Source of the DNA: G020354085 sp964629975
Lineage (GTDB): Bacteria; Pseudomonadota; Gammaproteobacteria; Acidiferrobacterales; Sulfurifustaceae
Length of the DNA: 33,768 nucleotides
Direction of reading: 5' to 3'
Assembly: GCA_964629975.1 (NCBI GenBank)
Contig: CAZVUN010000021.1
Location: 1 to 33,768 of the forward strand
Each line of letters starts with the position of its first letter. Position 1 is the stretch's first letter. Of the stretch, positions 6,807 to 15,358 are shown piece by piece. The position numbers were made by a program, and so were the translations under genes. Under the pieces are notes generated by a model, which had not been told where the DNA came from, ran no database searches, and saw only the letters and a list, made by a program, of their open reading frames with translations.

Positions 6807-8549
6807 CTACGCGGCGTCGCTGGCGTTGAGCGCCTCGGTGGCGGCATGCACCGCCAGGGCGTGGCGTTCCTTCATGATGCGGGCGACCGCGCGCTTGAGT
6901 GTCGCCACACGGCTGGCACGCACGATTTTCTTGATCTCGAGCAGCCGTGCCGGATGCATGCTGAACTCGGTGAGCCCGAGCCCGAGCAGCAGGCGCGTGT
7001 AGCGCGGGTCGCCCGCCATCTCGCCGCACATCGCCACCGGAATGCGCGCCTTGCGGCCGGCCTCGATGGTGAGGCGGATCAGGCGCAGTACCGCCGGGTG
7101 CAGCGGGTCGTAGAGGTAGTTGACCGCGTCGTCGACACGGTCGATGGCGAGCGTGTACTGGATCAGGTCATTGGTGCCGATCGAGAAGAAATCCAGGTAC
7201 GGCGCGAACAGGTCGGCCGACACCGCCGCCGCCGGTACCTCGATCATGCCGCCGATCGGGATGCGCGGGTTGAACTTCTCGCCGGCGCGCTTGAGCTCGG
7301 ACTTGGTCTGGTCGATGAGATCGAGCACGCGAAACAGCTCGTCCTGGCTCGACAGCATCGGGATCATCATGCGCACGCGCCCGAACGCCGAGGCGCGCAG
7401 GATGGCGCGCAGCTGCGGGCGGAACAGCGCGGTGTCGTGCAGGCACAGGCGCACCGCGCGCAGGCCGAGCGCCGGGTTGACCGCCACCGGGGCGTTGCCG
7501 TCGGCGCGGCCGCCGTCGACCTGCTTGTCGGCGCCGAGGTCGAGGGTGCGGATGGTGACCGGCTTGCCGCGCAGCGCGCGCGCCACCTTGATGTAGGCGC
7601 GCAGCTGCTCCTCCTCGTTCGGCCCCTCCGGGCGGTTCATGAACAGGAACTCGGTGCGGTACAGGCCGATGCCGTCGGCGCGCGCCGCCAGCGCCGCTTT
7701 CACGTCGGCCGTGAGCTCGATGTTGGCATGCAGCCCGATGCGCTGCCCGTCGCGCGTCAGCGCCGGGCTCGAGCGCAGGCGGTTGAGGGCGCGCCGCTCC
7801 TCGGCGATGCGCTTCTGGCGCGCGCGATACTCAGCGAGTGCACGGGCGTCCGCCCCGATGAGGATCAGGCCGCGCTTGCCGTCGACCACCAGCTCCTCGC
7901 CGTGGCGCACGTAGTGGGTGGCGTTGTGCGCCGAGACGATCGCCGGGATGCCGAGACTGCGCGCCAGGATCGCGGTGTGCGAGATCGGGCCGCCGAGATC
8001 GGTGACGAAGGCGCGTACCCGGTGGTGCTTGAGCAGCACGGTGTCGGCGGGCGTGAGGTCGTTGGCCACGACGATCTCCCCGGCGCGCATGCCGTCGTGC
8101 TGGTCGTGGTCCTGCATCAGCAGGTTGCGCAGGATGCGGTCGACCACCTGCTGCACGTCGATCTTCTTGTTGCGCAGGTACGGGTCGTCCATCTTCTCGA
8201 ACATCGCCACCAGCTGGTCGGCCTGCTGCTTGAGCGCCCACTCGGCGTTGTGCTGCTTGCGGCGAATGGTGTCGAGCGGCGCCACGCTGATCATGCGGTC
8301 CTCGAGGATCAGCAGGTGCGTGGTGATGAAGCTCGCCGCCTCGGCCGGCGCGTTGGCCGGGATGTGGGCGCGGATGCTCTCGAGCTGCGCGCGCGCGGCC
8401 TGCACGGCGCCGGTGAAGCGTGCCACTTCGGCCTCGACCTGGTTGCGCATCACGTTGTATTCGGGGATGTCGGGCAGCTCCTGGCGCATCACGAAGGCCT
8501 TGCCGATGGCAATGCCGTCGCTCACCCCGAGTCCGTGCAGCGCCAGCAT
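6807..8549 (-). CDS. ptsI: Phosphoenolpyruvate-protein phosphotransferase (PTS enzyme I)
   Basis: 580 residues, the normal size for enzyme I. The phospho-acceptor His191 is seen in GGPISHTAILARSLGIPA, the PEP-binding block in GIGLYRTEFLFMNR, and the catalytic Cys508 in AMCGEMAGDP. The N-terminus MLALHGLGVSDGIAIGKAF is typical. Enzyme I takes phosphate from PEP and passes it to HPr His15. The start at 8549 is set by the family alignment and by a one-base TGATG overlap with the HPr stop; the longer open frame upstream (to 8813) is only the shadow of ptsH. It is the last gene of the long minus-strand block. No sugar permease (EIIB/EIIC) is in the window, so the pathway here is probably regulatory rather than for sugar import. 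Confidence 0.96.
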   Translation of the reverse strand: MLALHGLGVSDGIAIGKAFVMRQELPDIPEYNVMRNQVEAEVARFTGAVQAARAQLESIRAHIPANAPAEAASFITTHLLILEDRMISVAPLDTIRRKQHNAEWALKQQADQLVAMFEKMDDPYLRNKKIDVQQVVDRILRNLLMQDHDQHDGMRAGEIVVANDLTPADTVLLKHHRVRAFVTDLGGPISHTAILARSLGIPAIVSAHNATHYVRHGEELVVDGKRGLILIGADARALAEYRARQKRIAEERRALNRLRSSPALTRDGQRIGLHANIELTADVKAALAARADGIGLYRTEFLFMNRPEGPNEEEQLRAYIKVARALRGKPVTIRTLDLGADKQVDGGRADGNAPVAVNPALGLRAVRLCLHDTALFRPQLRAILRASAFGRVRMMIPMLSSQDELFRVLDLIDQTKSELKRAGEKFNPRIPIGGMIEVPAAAVSADLFAPYLDFFSIGTNDLIQYTLAIDRVDDAVNYLYDPLHPAVLRLIRLTIEAGRKARIPVAMCGEMAGDPRYTRLLLGLGLTEFSMHPARLLEIKKIVRASRVATLKRAVARIMKERHALAVHAATEALNASDAA

Positions 8550-8818
8550 CACTGATCCTCGTCGAAGCGGTTGGCGATGAGCGCGGCGAGCGCCTCGAGC
8601 GCCTTGGCCTCGTCGCGGCCGTCGGCACACAGCTCCAGCTCCGAGCCCTTGCCGGCGGCGAGCATCATGATGCCCATGATGCTCTTGCCGTTGATCTCCT
8701 GGCCGTTGCGGCGCAGCACGATCTCGCTCGCGAACTCCGCGGCCAGGCTCACGAACTTGGCCGAGGCGCGCGCGTGCAGCCCGAGCTTGTTGACGATCGT
8801 GACCCGCCGGCACTTCAC
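8549..8818 (-). CDS. ptsH: Phosphocarrier protein HPr
   Basis: 89 residues from a GTG start at 8818, which overlaps the EIIA stop (GTGA). Both phosphorylation sites are in their classical positions: His15 in KLGLHARASAKF for enzyme I, and Ser46 in INGKSIMGIMML for HPr kinase. An intact Ser46 site together with hprK in the same gene block implies that Ser46 phosphorylation operates here. The GTG is preferred because it gives the normal HPr length and N-terminus (VKCRRVTIVNKLGLHA). Its own stop overlaps the ptsI ATG by one base, so EIIA, HPr and EI are translationally coupled. HPr relays phosphate from EI to EIIA and acts as a reporter of PEP/pyruvate and energy state. Confidence 0.95.
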   Translation of the reverse strand: MKCRRVTIVNKLGLHARASAKFVSLAAEFASEIVLRRNGQEINGKSIMGIMMLAAGKGSELELCADGRDEAKALEALAALIANRFDEDQ

Positions 8819-9231
8819 TTGCCGGCCTCCTTGCGCGCCTGCTCGGTGCGGGCCGCGCACACGATGCCGCCGCAGCCGCCGGACAACGCCTTGTCGATCA
8901 AGTCGTCCATCGGCAGGTCGCGGTAGTTGAGCGCCTTGAGCAGCATCGGCAGATTGACGCCGGTGATGAGCTCGATGCGTCCGCGCTCGAGCAGCGTGCA
9001 GGCGACATTGGTGTGGGTCGCGCCGTAGACATCTGCCATGATGAGCGCGCCCTGGCCCTGGTCGATGCGCGCCAGGTGTTGCTCGAGCAGCGCCTGAATC
9101 TGTTCCGGGGTCTGGCGGTAGGTGACGCCCACGGCGGCGAGTTGCGGCGGCATCGCGCCGAAGGTGTGGGCGGCGGCATCGACCAGCGCCAGGGCCAGGT
9201 CGTTGTGGGCGAGGATCAGCAGTCCAATCAT
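8815..9231 (-). CDS. PTS mannose-family EIIA component (ManX-like)
   Basis: 138 residues, the size of a stand-alone EIIA of the mannose family. The phospho-acceptor His9 is in LLILAHNDLA, and the conserved ADVYGATHTNVA and ELITGVNLPMLLKAL segments follow. In proteobacteria that carry hprK, this EIIA has no cognate permease nearby and is thought to be an output protein of a regulatory PTS. An AGGAGG Shine-Dalgarno (9245-9240) sits eight bases ahead of the ATG, the strongest ribosome-binding site in the block, suggesting independent, efficient initiation. A GC hairpin separates it from rapZ. Its stop overlaps the HPr GTG. The target it regulates cannot be read from the sequence. Confidence 0.93.
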   Translation of the reverse strand: MIGLLILAHNDLALALVDAAAHTFGAMPPQLAAVGVTYRQTPEQIQALLEQHLARIDQGQGALIMADVYGATHTNVACTLLERGRIELITGVNLPMLLKALNYRDLPMDDLIDKALSGGCGGIVCAARTEQARKEAGK

Positions 9232-9247
9232 AGGGGATTCCTCCTAC

Positions 9248-9276
9248 TGCCCCGCGGCCGCATCCGCGGCGGGGCA
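9248..9276 (-). other. GC hairpin between rapZ and the EIIA gene
   Basis: An 8-bp stem (TGCCCCGC at 9248-9255 with GCGGGGCA at 9269-9276) and a 13-base loop; an alternative fold pairs 9254-9257 with 9264-9267. It lies directly upstream of the strong EIIA Shine-Dalgarno. No T-run follows, so it is more likely a processing or stability element dividing the rpoN-rapZ part of the transcript from the EIIA-HPr-EI part than a full terminator. Confidence 0.45.
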
Positions 9277-9288
9277 GGGGGGTGAGGT

Positions 9289-10143
9289 TCATTTGAGCTC
9301 GCGGTGGCGTATCTGCGTCTTCATGCCGCGCGCGGCGAAGTGCTGGGCGAGCCTGTGCACCATGTACACCGAGCGGTGTTGCCCGCCGGTGCAGCCGATG
9401 GCGATGGTGAGGTAGGACCGGTCGGCGCGCTCGAAGCTGGGCAGCCACTTCTCGAGGAAGGCGGTCAGTGCGGCGAACATCTCCTGCACCTCGCGGTGGT
9501 CTTCGAGGAAGCGGATCACCGGTTCGTCGAGCCCGGTGTGGCGGCGCAGCTCCGGTTGCCAGTACGGGTTCGGCAGGCAGCGGATGTCGAACACGTAGTC
9601 GGCGTCGAGCGGGGTGCCGCGCTTGTAGCCGAAGGACTCGAACAGCAACGTGATGCCGGCGGATTCCGCGCCGCGCGCGAAGCCGAGCACCTGGCTGCGC
9701 AGGTCCTGGGGGCGCATGTGCGAGGTGTCGATGCGCAGCGTCGCGGCGAAGGCGAGCGGCTCGAGCAGGGATTTCTCCAGGCGGATCGCCTCGGGCAGCG
9801 AGGTGTGGGCATCGAGCATCGGGTGCGGGCGGCGGGTTTCCTTGAAGCGCATCACCAGCACCGACTCCTCGGCCTCGAGGAAGATGATGCGGTAGTCGAT
9901 GCCGAGCCCGCGCAGGCGTTCGAGGGTGGCCGGCACCTCGGCAAGGAACGCGCGATTGCGCGCATCGATGCTGATGGCGACGTGCCTGAGCGCCGGTTCG
10001 CGCGTCGTGCCGAGCTGTTCGGCGAAGTGCGGCACCAGCGCCGCCGGCAGATTGTCGATGCAGTAGAAGCTCGCGTCCTCGAGCGCCTGCAACGCGATGG
10101 TCTTGCCCGAGCCCGACAGGCCGCTGACGATGACGAAGCTCAT
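9289..10143 (-). CDS. rapZ: RNase adapter RapZ / GlmZ-family nucleotide-binding protein
   Basis: 284 residues. A Walker A motif is at residues 8-15 (GLSGSGKT), a Walker B-like IIFLEAEE segment follows, and the C-terminal domain has the conserved GCTGGQHRSVY block. In E. coli RapZ binds sRNA GlmZ and presents it to RNase E, controlling GlmS (amino-sugar) synthesis, and it senses glucosamine-6-phosphate. The protein ends in QIRHRELK, so the lysine/arginine-rich extreme tail that E. coli RapZ uses for sRNA binding seems reduced. The start overlaps the hprK stop (ATGA at 10143-10140). Placement between hprK and a PTS EIIA gene is the usual proteobacterial arrangement. Confidence 0.95.
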   Translation of the reverse strand: MSFVIVSGLSGSGKTIALQALEDASFYCIDNLPAALVPHFAEQLGTTREPALRHVAISIDARNRAFLAEVPATLERLRGLGIDYRIIFLEAEESVLVMRFKETRRPHPMLDAHTSLPEAIRLEKSLLEPLAFAATLRIDTSHMRPQDLRSQVLGFARGAESAGITLLFESFGYKRGTPLDADYVFDIRCLPNPYWQPELRRHTGLDEPVIRFLEDHREVQEMFAALTAFLEKWLPSFERADRSYLTIAIGCTGGQHRSVYMVHRLAQHFAARGMKTQIRHRELK

Positions 10144-11102
10144 TCGCTGTCGGCGGTGTGGGTGCGCTTCATCATGGCCTGCTGGCGCTTGATGAAGTCC
10201 TCGAGCGGATTGATGCCCCACACGCGCAGGATATAGGCGCGCGTGGCGGCCTCGACCAGCACCGCGAGGTTGCGGCCGGCGCCGACGTACAGCGTCACCT
10301 CGGGGACGTCGACGTCGAGGATGCGCCGCGTCTTCTGCTGCGCCTGCAGGCGGTCGATCTTGCTGAACTTGCCGCGCTGGATCTGTTCCATGCGCACGAT
10401 CAGGTGCAGCTTCTTCTTGTGGCGGACCGCGGTCTCGCCGAACATCAGGCGCACATCGAGGATGCCGAGGCCGCGCACCTCGAGGTAGTCGGACAGCAGG
10501 TGCGGGCACTGGCCGACCAGCACGTCGGGGCCGACGCGCACCAGCTCCACGGCATCATCGGCGATCAGCCGGTGGTTGCGCGACAGCAGCTCGAGCGCGA
10601 GCTCGCTCTTGCCGATGCCGGATTCGCCCGTGATCAGCACGCCCATGCCCATGACCTCCATGTACACGCCGTGCACGGTCATGCGCGGGGCGAGCGCGCG
10701 CGTGAGGAAATACTGCAGGTGGTCGATGACGACCGGGCTTGGCAGCGCCGAGGTGAACAGCGCGAGCCCGTACTGGTTGGCCGGGCGCGTGAGCTCGGTC
10801 GCCGGCCGGCGGGCGCCGGCCACGATCACCGCCGCGGTGGTCTTGCAGGTGAACACCTCCTCGAGCAGGTCGCTGCGCTCGGCCGGGCGCAGCGACTTGA
10901 GGTAGGCCAGTTCCTGGCTGCCGATCACCTGCACGCGATTGGGGTGGATGCGGTTAAGGTGTCCGACCAGCGCCATGCCAGGGTACTTGGCGGTGGTCGG
11001 TTCGAGCAGCCGGTCCTGGCCGGTTTCGCCCGCCAGCCACTTGAGCTTGAGGGCGGCGGCCTGTTGCTCGAACAGGTCTTTGACCGTGACGATCGGGGTC
11101 AT
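10140..11102 (-). CDS. hprK: HPr kinase/phosphorylase
   Basis: 320 residues, normal for HprK. The N-terminal domain (about 1-130) is followed by the catalytic domain with the conserved His144 (MTVHGVYMEV), Walker A GESGIGKS at residues 159-166, and the HprK signature EVRGLGILDVR. The enzyme phosphorylates HPr on Ser46 with ATP or PPi and dephosphorylates it with inorganic phosphate. The target Ser46 is intact in ptsH of this block. In proteobacteria HprK occurs with incomplete PTS systems and influences virulence, cell-wall and carbon traits. An internal promoter candidate with a perfect TATAAT lies upstream (11143-11138), so it may be transcribed apart from rpoN-hpf. No ptsN gene lies between hpf and hprK, which is unusual for this block. 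Confidence 0.95.
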   Translation of the reverse strand: MTPIVTVKDLFEQQAAALKLKWLAGETGQDRLLEPTTAKYPGMALVGHLNRIHPNRVQVIGSQELAYLKSLRPAERSDLLEEVFTCKTTAAVIVAGARRPATELTRPANQYGLALFTSALPSPVVIDHLQYFLTRALAPRMTVHGVYMEVMGMGVLITGESGIGKSELALELLSRNHRLIADDAVELVRVGPDVLVGQCPHLLSDYLEVRGLGILDVRLMFGETAVRHKKKLHLIVRMEQIQRGKFSKIDRLQAQQKTRRILDVDVPEVTLYVGAGRNLAVLVEAATRAYILRVWGINPLEDFIKRQQAMMKRTHTADSE

Positions 11103-11137
11103 GAAGTGAGGCTCGCGGGTGCGCGCTGACGACGCGC

Positions 11138-11143
11138 ATTATA
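11138..11143 (-). promoter_or_regulatory. Candidate -10 element (perfect TATAAT) for hprK
   Basis: On the minus strand the 89-base hpf-hprK gap contains TATAAT, a full consensus -10. The expected transcript start is about 30 bases ahead of the hprK ATG. The -35 region (GGGAAA-like) is poor. Upstream of it are two small GC stems around 11154-11185, which could end or shield the hpf transcript. Confidence 0.45.
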
Positions 11144-11191
11144 GAGACTGGCGCGGGAATTTTCCCCGCCGCCGCCGGGCGGCGCTCGCCC

Positions 11192-11497
11192 CTAGCGGGC
11201 GGGGCCGGCGCGGTGGTTCGAGGTCTTTTCCTTGTGGCGAATGACCTGGCGATCGAGCTTGTCGGCCAGCGCGTCGATCGCGGCATACATGTCGCTGCCC
11301 TCGGCCGCCGCGTGCAGGGTGGCGCCCTTGGCGTGCAGGGTGGCCTCGGCCAGGTGGCGGGTCTTCTGCACCTGCAAGACCACGTTGGTGGTGGTGAGGT
11401 GGTCGAAGTGCTTGTGGATGCGCCCGAGCTTGTCGTGGCAGTACTGGCGCAGGGCCTCGGTGACCTCGAGCTGCTGGCCGGTGACGGTAATCTGCAT
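11192..11497 (-). CDS. hpf: Ribosome hibernation promoting factor HPF (short form)
   Basis: 101 residues with the HPF/YfiA fold: MQITVTGQQLEVTEALRQYCHDKLGRIHKHF at the N-terminus, a VVLQVQKTRHLAEATLHAKG strand pair, and DMYAAIDALADKLDRQVIRHKEK at the C-terminus. The length matches the short HPF of gammaproteobacteria, which with RMF converts 70S ribosomes to 100S dimers in stationary phase. The long-form C-terminal dimerisation domain is absent. It lies two bases downstream of the rpoN stop, an arrangement conserved across proteobacteria, so it is cotranscribed with rpoN. The Shine-Dalgarno is weak, consistent with coupling to rpoN translation. Confidence 0.95.
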   Translation of the reverse strand: MQITVTGQQLEVTEALRQYCHDKLGRIHKHFDHLTTTNVVLQVQKTRHLAEATLHAKGATLHAAAEGSDMYAAIDALADKLDRQVIRHKEKTSNHRAGPAR

Positions 11498-11499
11498 GC

Positions 11500-13032
<1,533 letters not shown>

Positions 13033-13146
13033 GGCGCTGCGCTGGTTTGTACTTGCCCGGGTGGCGACACCGTTGGCGCCGCCGGCCTTTATCTACGTGG
13101 AAGTGTAGCCCAAATTGCCACCGCGGCGGGGGCGCCGCGCGCGGGT

Positions 13147-13872
13147 CTAGAGGCGGAAATCCGCGCCCAGGTAGACCCGCTTCACGTCCTCATTATAAAG
13201 GATGTCGGACGGGGTGCCGGCGGTCAGGACCTGGCCGTCGGCGAGGATGTAGGCGCGATCGCAGATGGTGAGCGTTTCACGCACATTGTGATCGGTGATG
13301 AGCACGCCGATGCCGCGGCGCTGCAGGTCGCGGATCAGGTTCTGGATCTCCAGCACCGAGATCGGGTCGACACCGGCGAACGGCTCATCGAGCAGGATGA
13401 AGCGCGGCTCGGTGGCGAGCGCACGCGCAATCTCGACGCGCCGGCGCTCCCCGCCCGAGAGGCTGATACCGAGCGCCTGGCGGCGTTCGGCCACGTGCAG
13501 GTCGTGCAGCAGCTGCTCGAGACGCGCGCGGCGCTGCGCCGCGCTGAGATCGCTGCGGGTCTCGAGGATCGCAAGGATGTTGTCCTCGACCGAGAGCTGG
13601 CGGAACACCGACGGCTCCTGCGGCAGGTAGCCCACGCCGAGGCGCGCGCGCCGGTGCATCGGCAGGCGGCTCAGGTCGGTGTCGTCCAGGTGGATGCTGC
13701 CCCCGTCCATCGGCACGAGCCCGACGAGCATGTAGAAGCACGTGGTCTTGCCGGCGCCGTTCGGCCCGAGCAGGCCGACGATCTCGCCGCTCTTCACCTC
13801 GAGGCTGACGTCGCGCACGACGGTACGACCCTTGTACTGCTTTTGCAGGTGTTCGGCGCGCAGCAGGCTCAT
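13147..13872 (-). CDS. lptB: LPS export ABC transporter ATP-binding protein LptB
   Basis: 241 residues, family length. Walker A GPNGAGKT at 36-43, Q-loop in GYLPQEPSVF, ABC signature LSGGE at 138-142, Walker B FILLDEP with Glu163, and the switch His in ITDHNV. The coupling region VGYLPQEPSVFRQLSV is characteristic of LptB rather than of the related LivF/LivG group. It powers the LptB2FG extractor that pulls LPS from the inner membrane and pushes it onto the LptC-LptA bridge. Its ATG overlaps the lptA stop (ATGA at 13872-13869), completing a kdsD-kdsC-lptC-lptA-lptB cluster. LptF and LptG are not in the window, as expected. Confidence 0.97.
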   Translation of the reverse strand: MSLLRAEHLQKQYKGRTVVRDVSLEVKSGEIVGLLGPNGAGKTTCFYMLVGLVPMDGGSIHLDDTDLSRLPMHRRARLGVGYLPQEPSVFRQLSVEDNILAILETRSDLSAAQRRARLEQLLHDLHVAERRQALGISLSGGERRRVEIARALATEPRFILLDEPFAGVDPISVLEIQNLIRDLQRRGIGVLITDHNVRETLTICDRAYILADGQVLTAGTPSDILYNEDVKRVYLGADFRL

Positions 13873-14309
13873 GGCGCGGAGGTCGCCGAGCGCGGCTGCA
13901 ACACGGCGTGCACGCGCGGTGCGTCCGGCGCGTTGCCGGCGCGCGCCTGCAGGACCTTGGCGGTGACGTCGTAGTGAATCTCGGCGGCGGTGAGCAGGTC
14001 CTCGCCCTGGCGCGCGCTCGCCGGGTTGCCGAAGGCGTGGATCTGCTCCGGGCGCCTGGCGCGGCCGCGGATCTCGACGCGCTCGCCGCGCAGCTCAAGA
14101 TCGCCCTGGCGCACGACCACATCGCCACGGTACACGGCGACACCGGTCTTCTCGTTGACCTCGACGCTGCGCGCCCGCACCTCGATCGGCTGCTCGCGCT
14201 CGGGCGTGGCGGCGAGCGCAACGTGGGCGGCGGTCAACAATACCAGCAACGCGAGCGCGCCACGCCCGTGCCCCTGGCGAAGCGGTGGTGGGTGTTCAGG
14301 GGCGCTCAT
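13869..14309 (-). CDS. lptA: LPS transport periplasmic protein LptA (short)
   Basis: 146 residues from the ATG at 14309; the frame is open further upstream, but that part is a shadow of lptC. A signal peptide with a GALALLVLLTAAHVALA core and likely cleavage after residue 33 precedes an OstA-type beta-jellyroll: QPIEVRARSVEVNEKTGVAVYRGDVVV, QGDLELRGERVEI, IHAFGNPAS, and LLTAAEIHYDVTAKVLQARAGN. LptA forms the periplasmic bridge that carries LPS from LptC to LptD. Compared with E. coli LptA (185 residues) the protein seems to lack one strand pair of about 25 residues after the QARAGN position, going straight to the final RVHAVLQP segment. The start lies inside the 3' end of lptC (14-base overlap), implying translational coupling. 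Confidence 0.9.
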   Translation of the reverse strand: MSAPEHPPPLRQGHGRGALALLVLLTAAHVALAATPEREQPIEVRARSVEVNEKTGVAVYRGDVVVRQGDLELRGERVEIRGRARRPEQIHAFGNPASARQGEDLLTAAEIHYDVTAKVLQARAGNAPDAPRVHAVLQPRSATSAP

Positions 14310-14763
14310 GGTTGCGTTTGGTCGGCGGTTCTTCCAGTTGCATGCGCATGCTGTCGGTGCGGATCTCGGCGGCGGCCCCCTGCGGGTCGCGCCCGCGCGC
14401 CATGTGCACATCGCCGCTCAGCAGGATGTCGCGACTGTCGCCCGGGATGCGGCCGCGGCGCGCGCGGGTGTGGGTGGGGGCGAGGCCCGCGCGGTACTGG
14501 ATGAGGTACGGCTCCTCGAGCTCGGTGCTGTCGTCGTCGGGGAAATGCGTCACGCGCCGCGCCGACAGCTCGTAGAGCTTCACGCCCCGGGCATCGACCG
14601 CGACGGTGGTGATGTTCTCGGCCGTGTAGTCCGGTTCGTGGCGCGCGAGCGGCGCGCGCGCGGTCTCGCCCGGGGTGAAGCTGCGCGGCAGCCACCACGA
14701 CAGCGCGGCGATGGTGAGCAGCGCCGCGGCGATCGCCAGCTTGCTCCAGTCGAAGCGCGCCAT
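14296..14763 (-). CDS. lptC: LPS export protein LptC (apparently shortened C-terminus)
   Basis: 155 residues, against about 190 in E. coli and Pseudomonas. One N-terminal membrane helix (about residues 8-25) is followed by the periplasmic jellyroll: EPDYTAENITTVAVDARGVKLYELSARRVTHFPDDDSTELEEPYL, then the GDSRDILLSGDVHMARGRDPQG strand pair and an EIRTDSMRMQLEE strand. After this the protein ends within about ten residues (PPTKRNHERP), whereas homologues continue for some 35 residues with two more strands. In E. coli that C-terminal edge is where LptC hands LPS to LptA. The neighbours, size and fold leave little doubt about the identity. The stop lies 13 bases beyond the lptA ATG, so there is no room for a missing exon-like segment in this frame. 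Confidence 0.9.
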   Translation of the reverse strand: MARFDWSKLAIAAALLTIAALSWWLPRSFTPGETARAPLARHEPDYTAENITTVAVDARGVKLYELSARRVTHFPDDDSTELEEPYLIQYRAGLAPTHTRARRGRIPGDSRDILLSGDVHMARGRDPQGAAAEIRTDSMRMQLEEPPTKRNHERP

Positions 14764-14767
14764 GGCG

Positions 14768-15358
14768 TCAGCGGTTGCTGCCGCCGGTCAGGTACTTGAG
14801 CATCTCGGCCTCGTAGCTGCCCTGCGCGTGCATGATCATCTCGCAGGTCTCGCGCCCGGCCCCCTTGCCGCCGGGGCTCGGCGTGACCCAGTGGGCGTGC
14901 TGCTTGACCAGCGGGTGGGCATCGGCGACGGCGATGGCGAGGCCGACCTCCAGCATGATCGGCAGGTCAACGACGTCATCGCCGACGTAGGCGCTCTGTG
15001 CTGCGCTCAGCCCGAGCTTGGCCATGAGCTCGCGGAACACCGGCAGCTTGTCGACGCAGCCCTGGTAGACGTGCTCGATCCGAAGGTCGCGCACGCGGTG
15101 CTCGACCACGCGCGAGGTGCGCCCGGTGATGATGGCGGCGGCGACCCCGTTGCGTTGCAGCATCTTGATGCCGTGGCCGTCCTTGGAGTTGAAGGCCTTG
15201 TACTCCTGCCCGTCGTCGCCGATGATCAGGCGCGCATCGGTGAGCGCCCCGTCGACGTCGAACACCACGAGCTTGACGCGCGCGGCCAGCGCCAGCACCT
15301 CGGCCGGCACCTCGAAGGCCGGCGCCAGCGACGGGGTGCGTACACCCGCGTTCGCCAT
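14768..15358 (-). CDS. kdsC: 3-deoxy-D-manno-octulosonate 8-phosphate phosphatase KdsC
   Basis: 196 residues of the HAD superfamily. The nucleophile and acid/base aspartates are Asp34 and Asp36 in VVFDVDGALTD; the family block FNSKDGHGIKMLQRNGVAAAIITGR and the metal-binding VGDDVVDLPIM motif follow. KdsC hydrolyses Kdo-8-phosphate to Kdo and phosphate for LPS inner-core synthesis, in the cytosol. The proteins are tetrameric and lack a cap domain, in agreement with this length. The ATG at 15358 overlaps the kdsD stop by one base (TGATG). The frame continues open upstream, but that part is a kdsD shadow. It ends four bases before lptC, giving a Kdo-synthesis and LPS-export operon. Confidence 0.96.
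   Translation of the reverse strand: MANAGVRTPSLAPAFEVPAEVLALAARVKLVVFDVDGALTDARLIIGDDGQEYKAFNSKDGHGIKMLQRNGVAAAIITGRTSRVVEHRVRDLRIEHVYQGCVDKLPVFRELMAKLGLSAAQSAYVGDDVVDLPIMLEVGLAIAVADAHPLVKQHAHWVTPSPGGKGAGRETCEMIMHAQGSYEAEMLKYLTGGSNR

Noticed and set aside
6807..8813. Enzyme I as an HPr-EI fusion, since its frame stays open into ptsH
   Set aside because: HPr is read in a different frame with a full His15/Ser46 domain; the EI start overlaps the HPr stop, so these are separate coupled genes.
8549..9448. A longer ptsH frame that continues upstream of the GTG at 8818
   Set aside because: The extra residues are out-of-family and mirror the EIIA and rapZ codons. HPr length and N-terminus fit the GTG at 8818.
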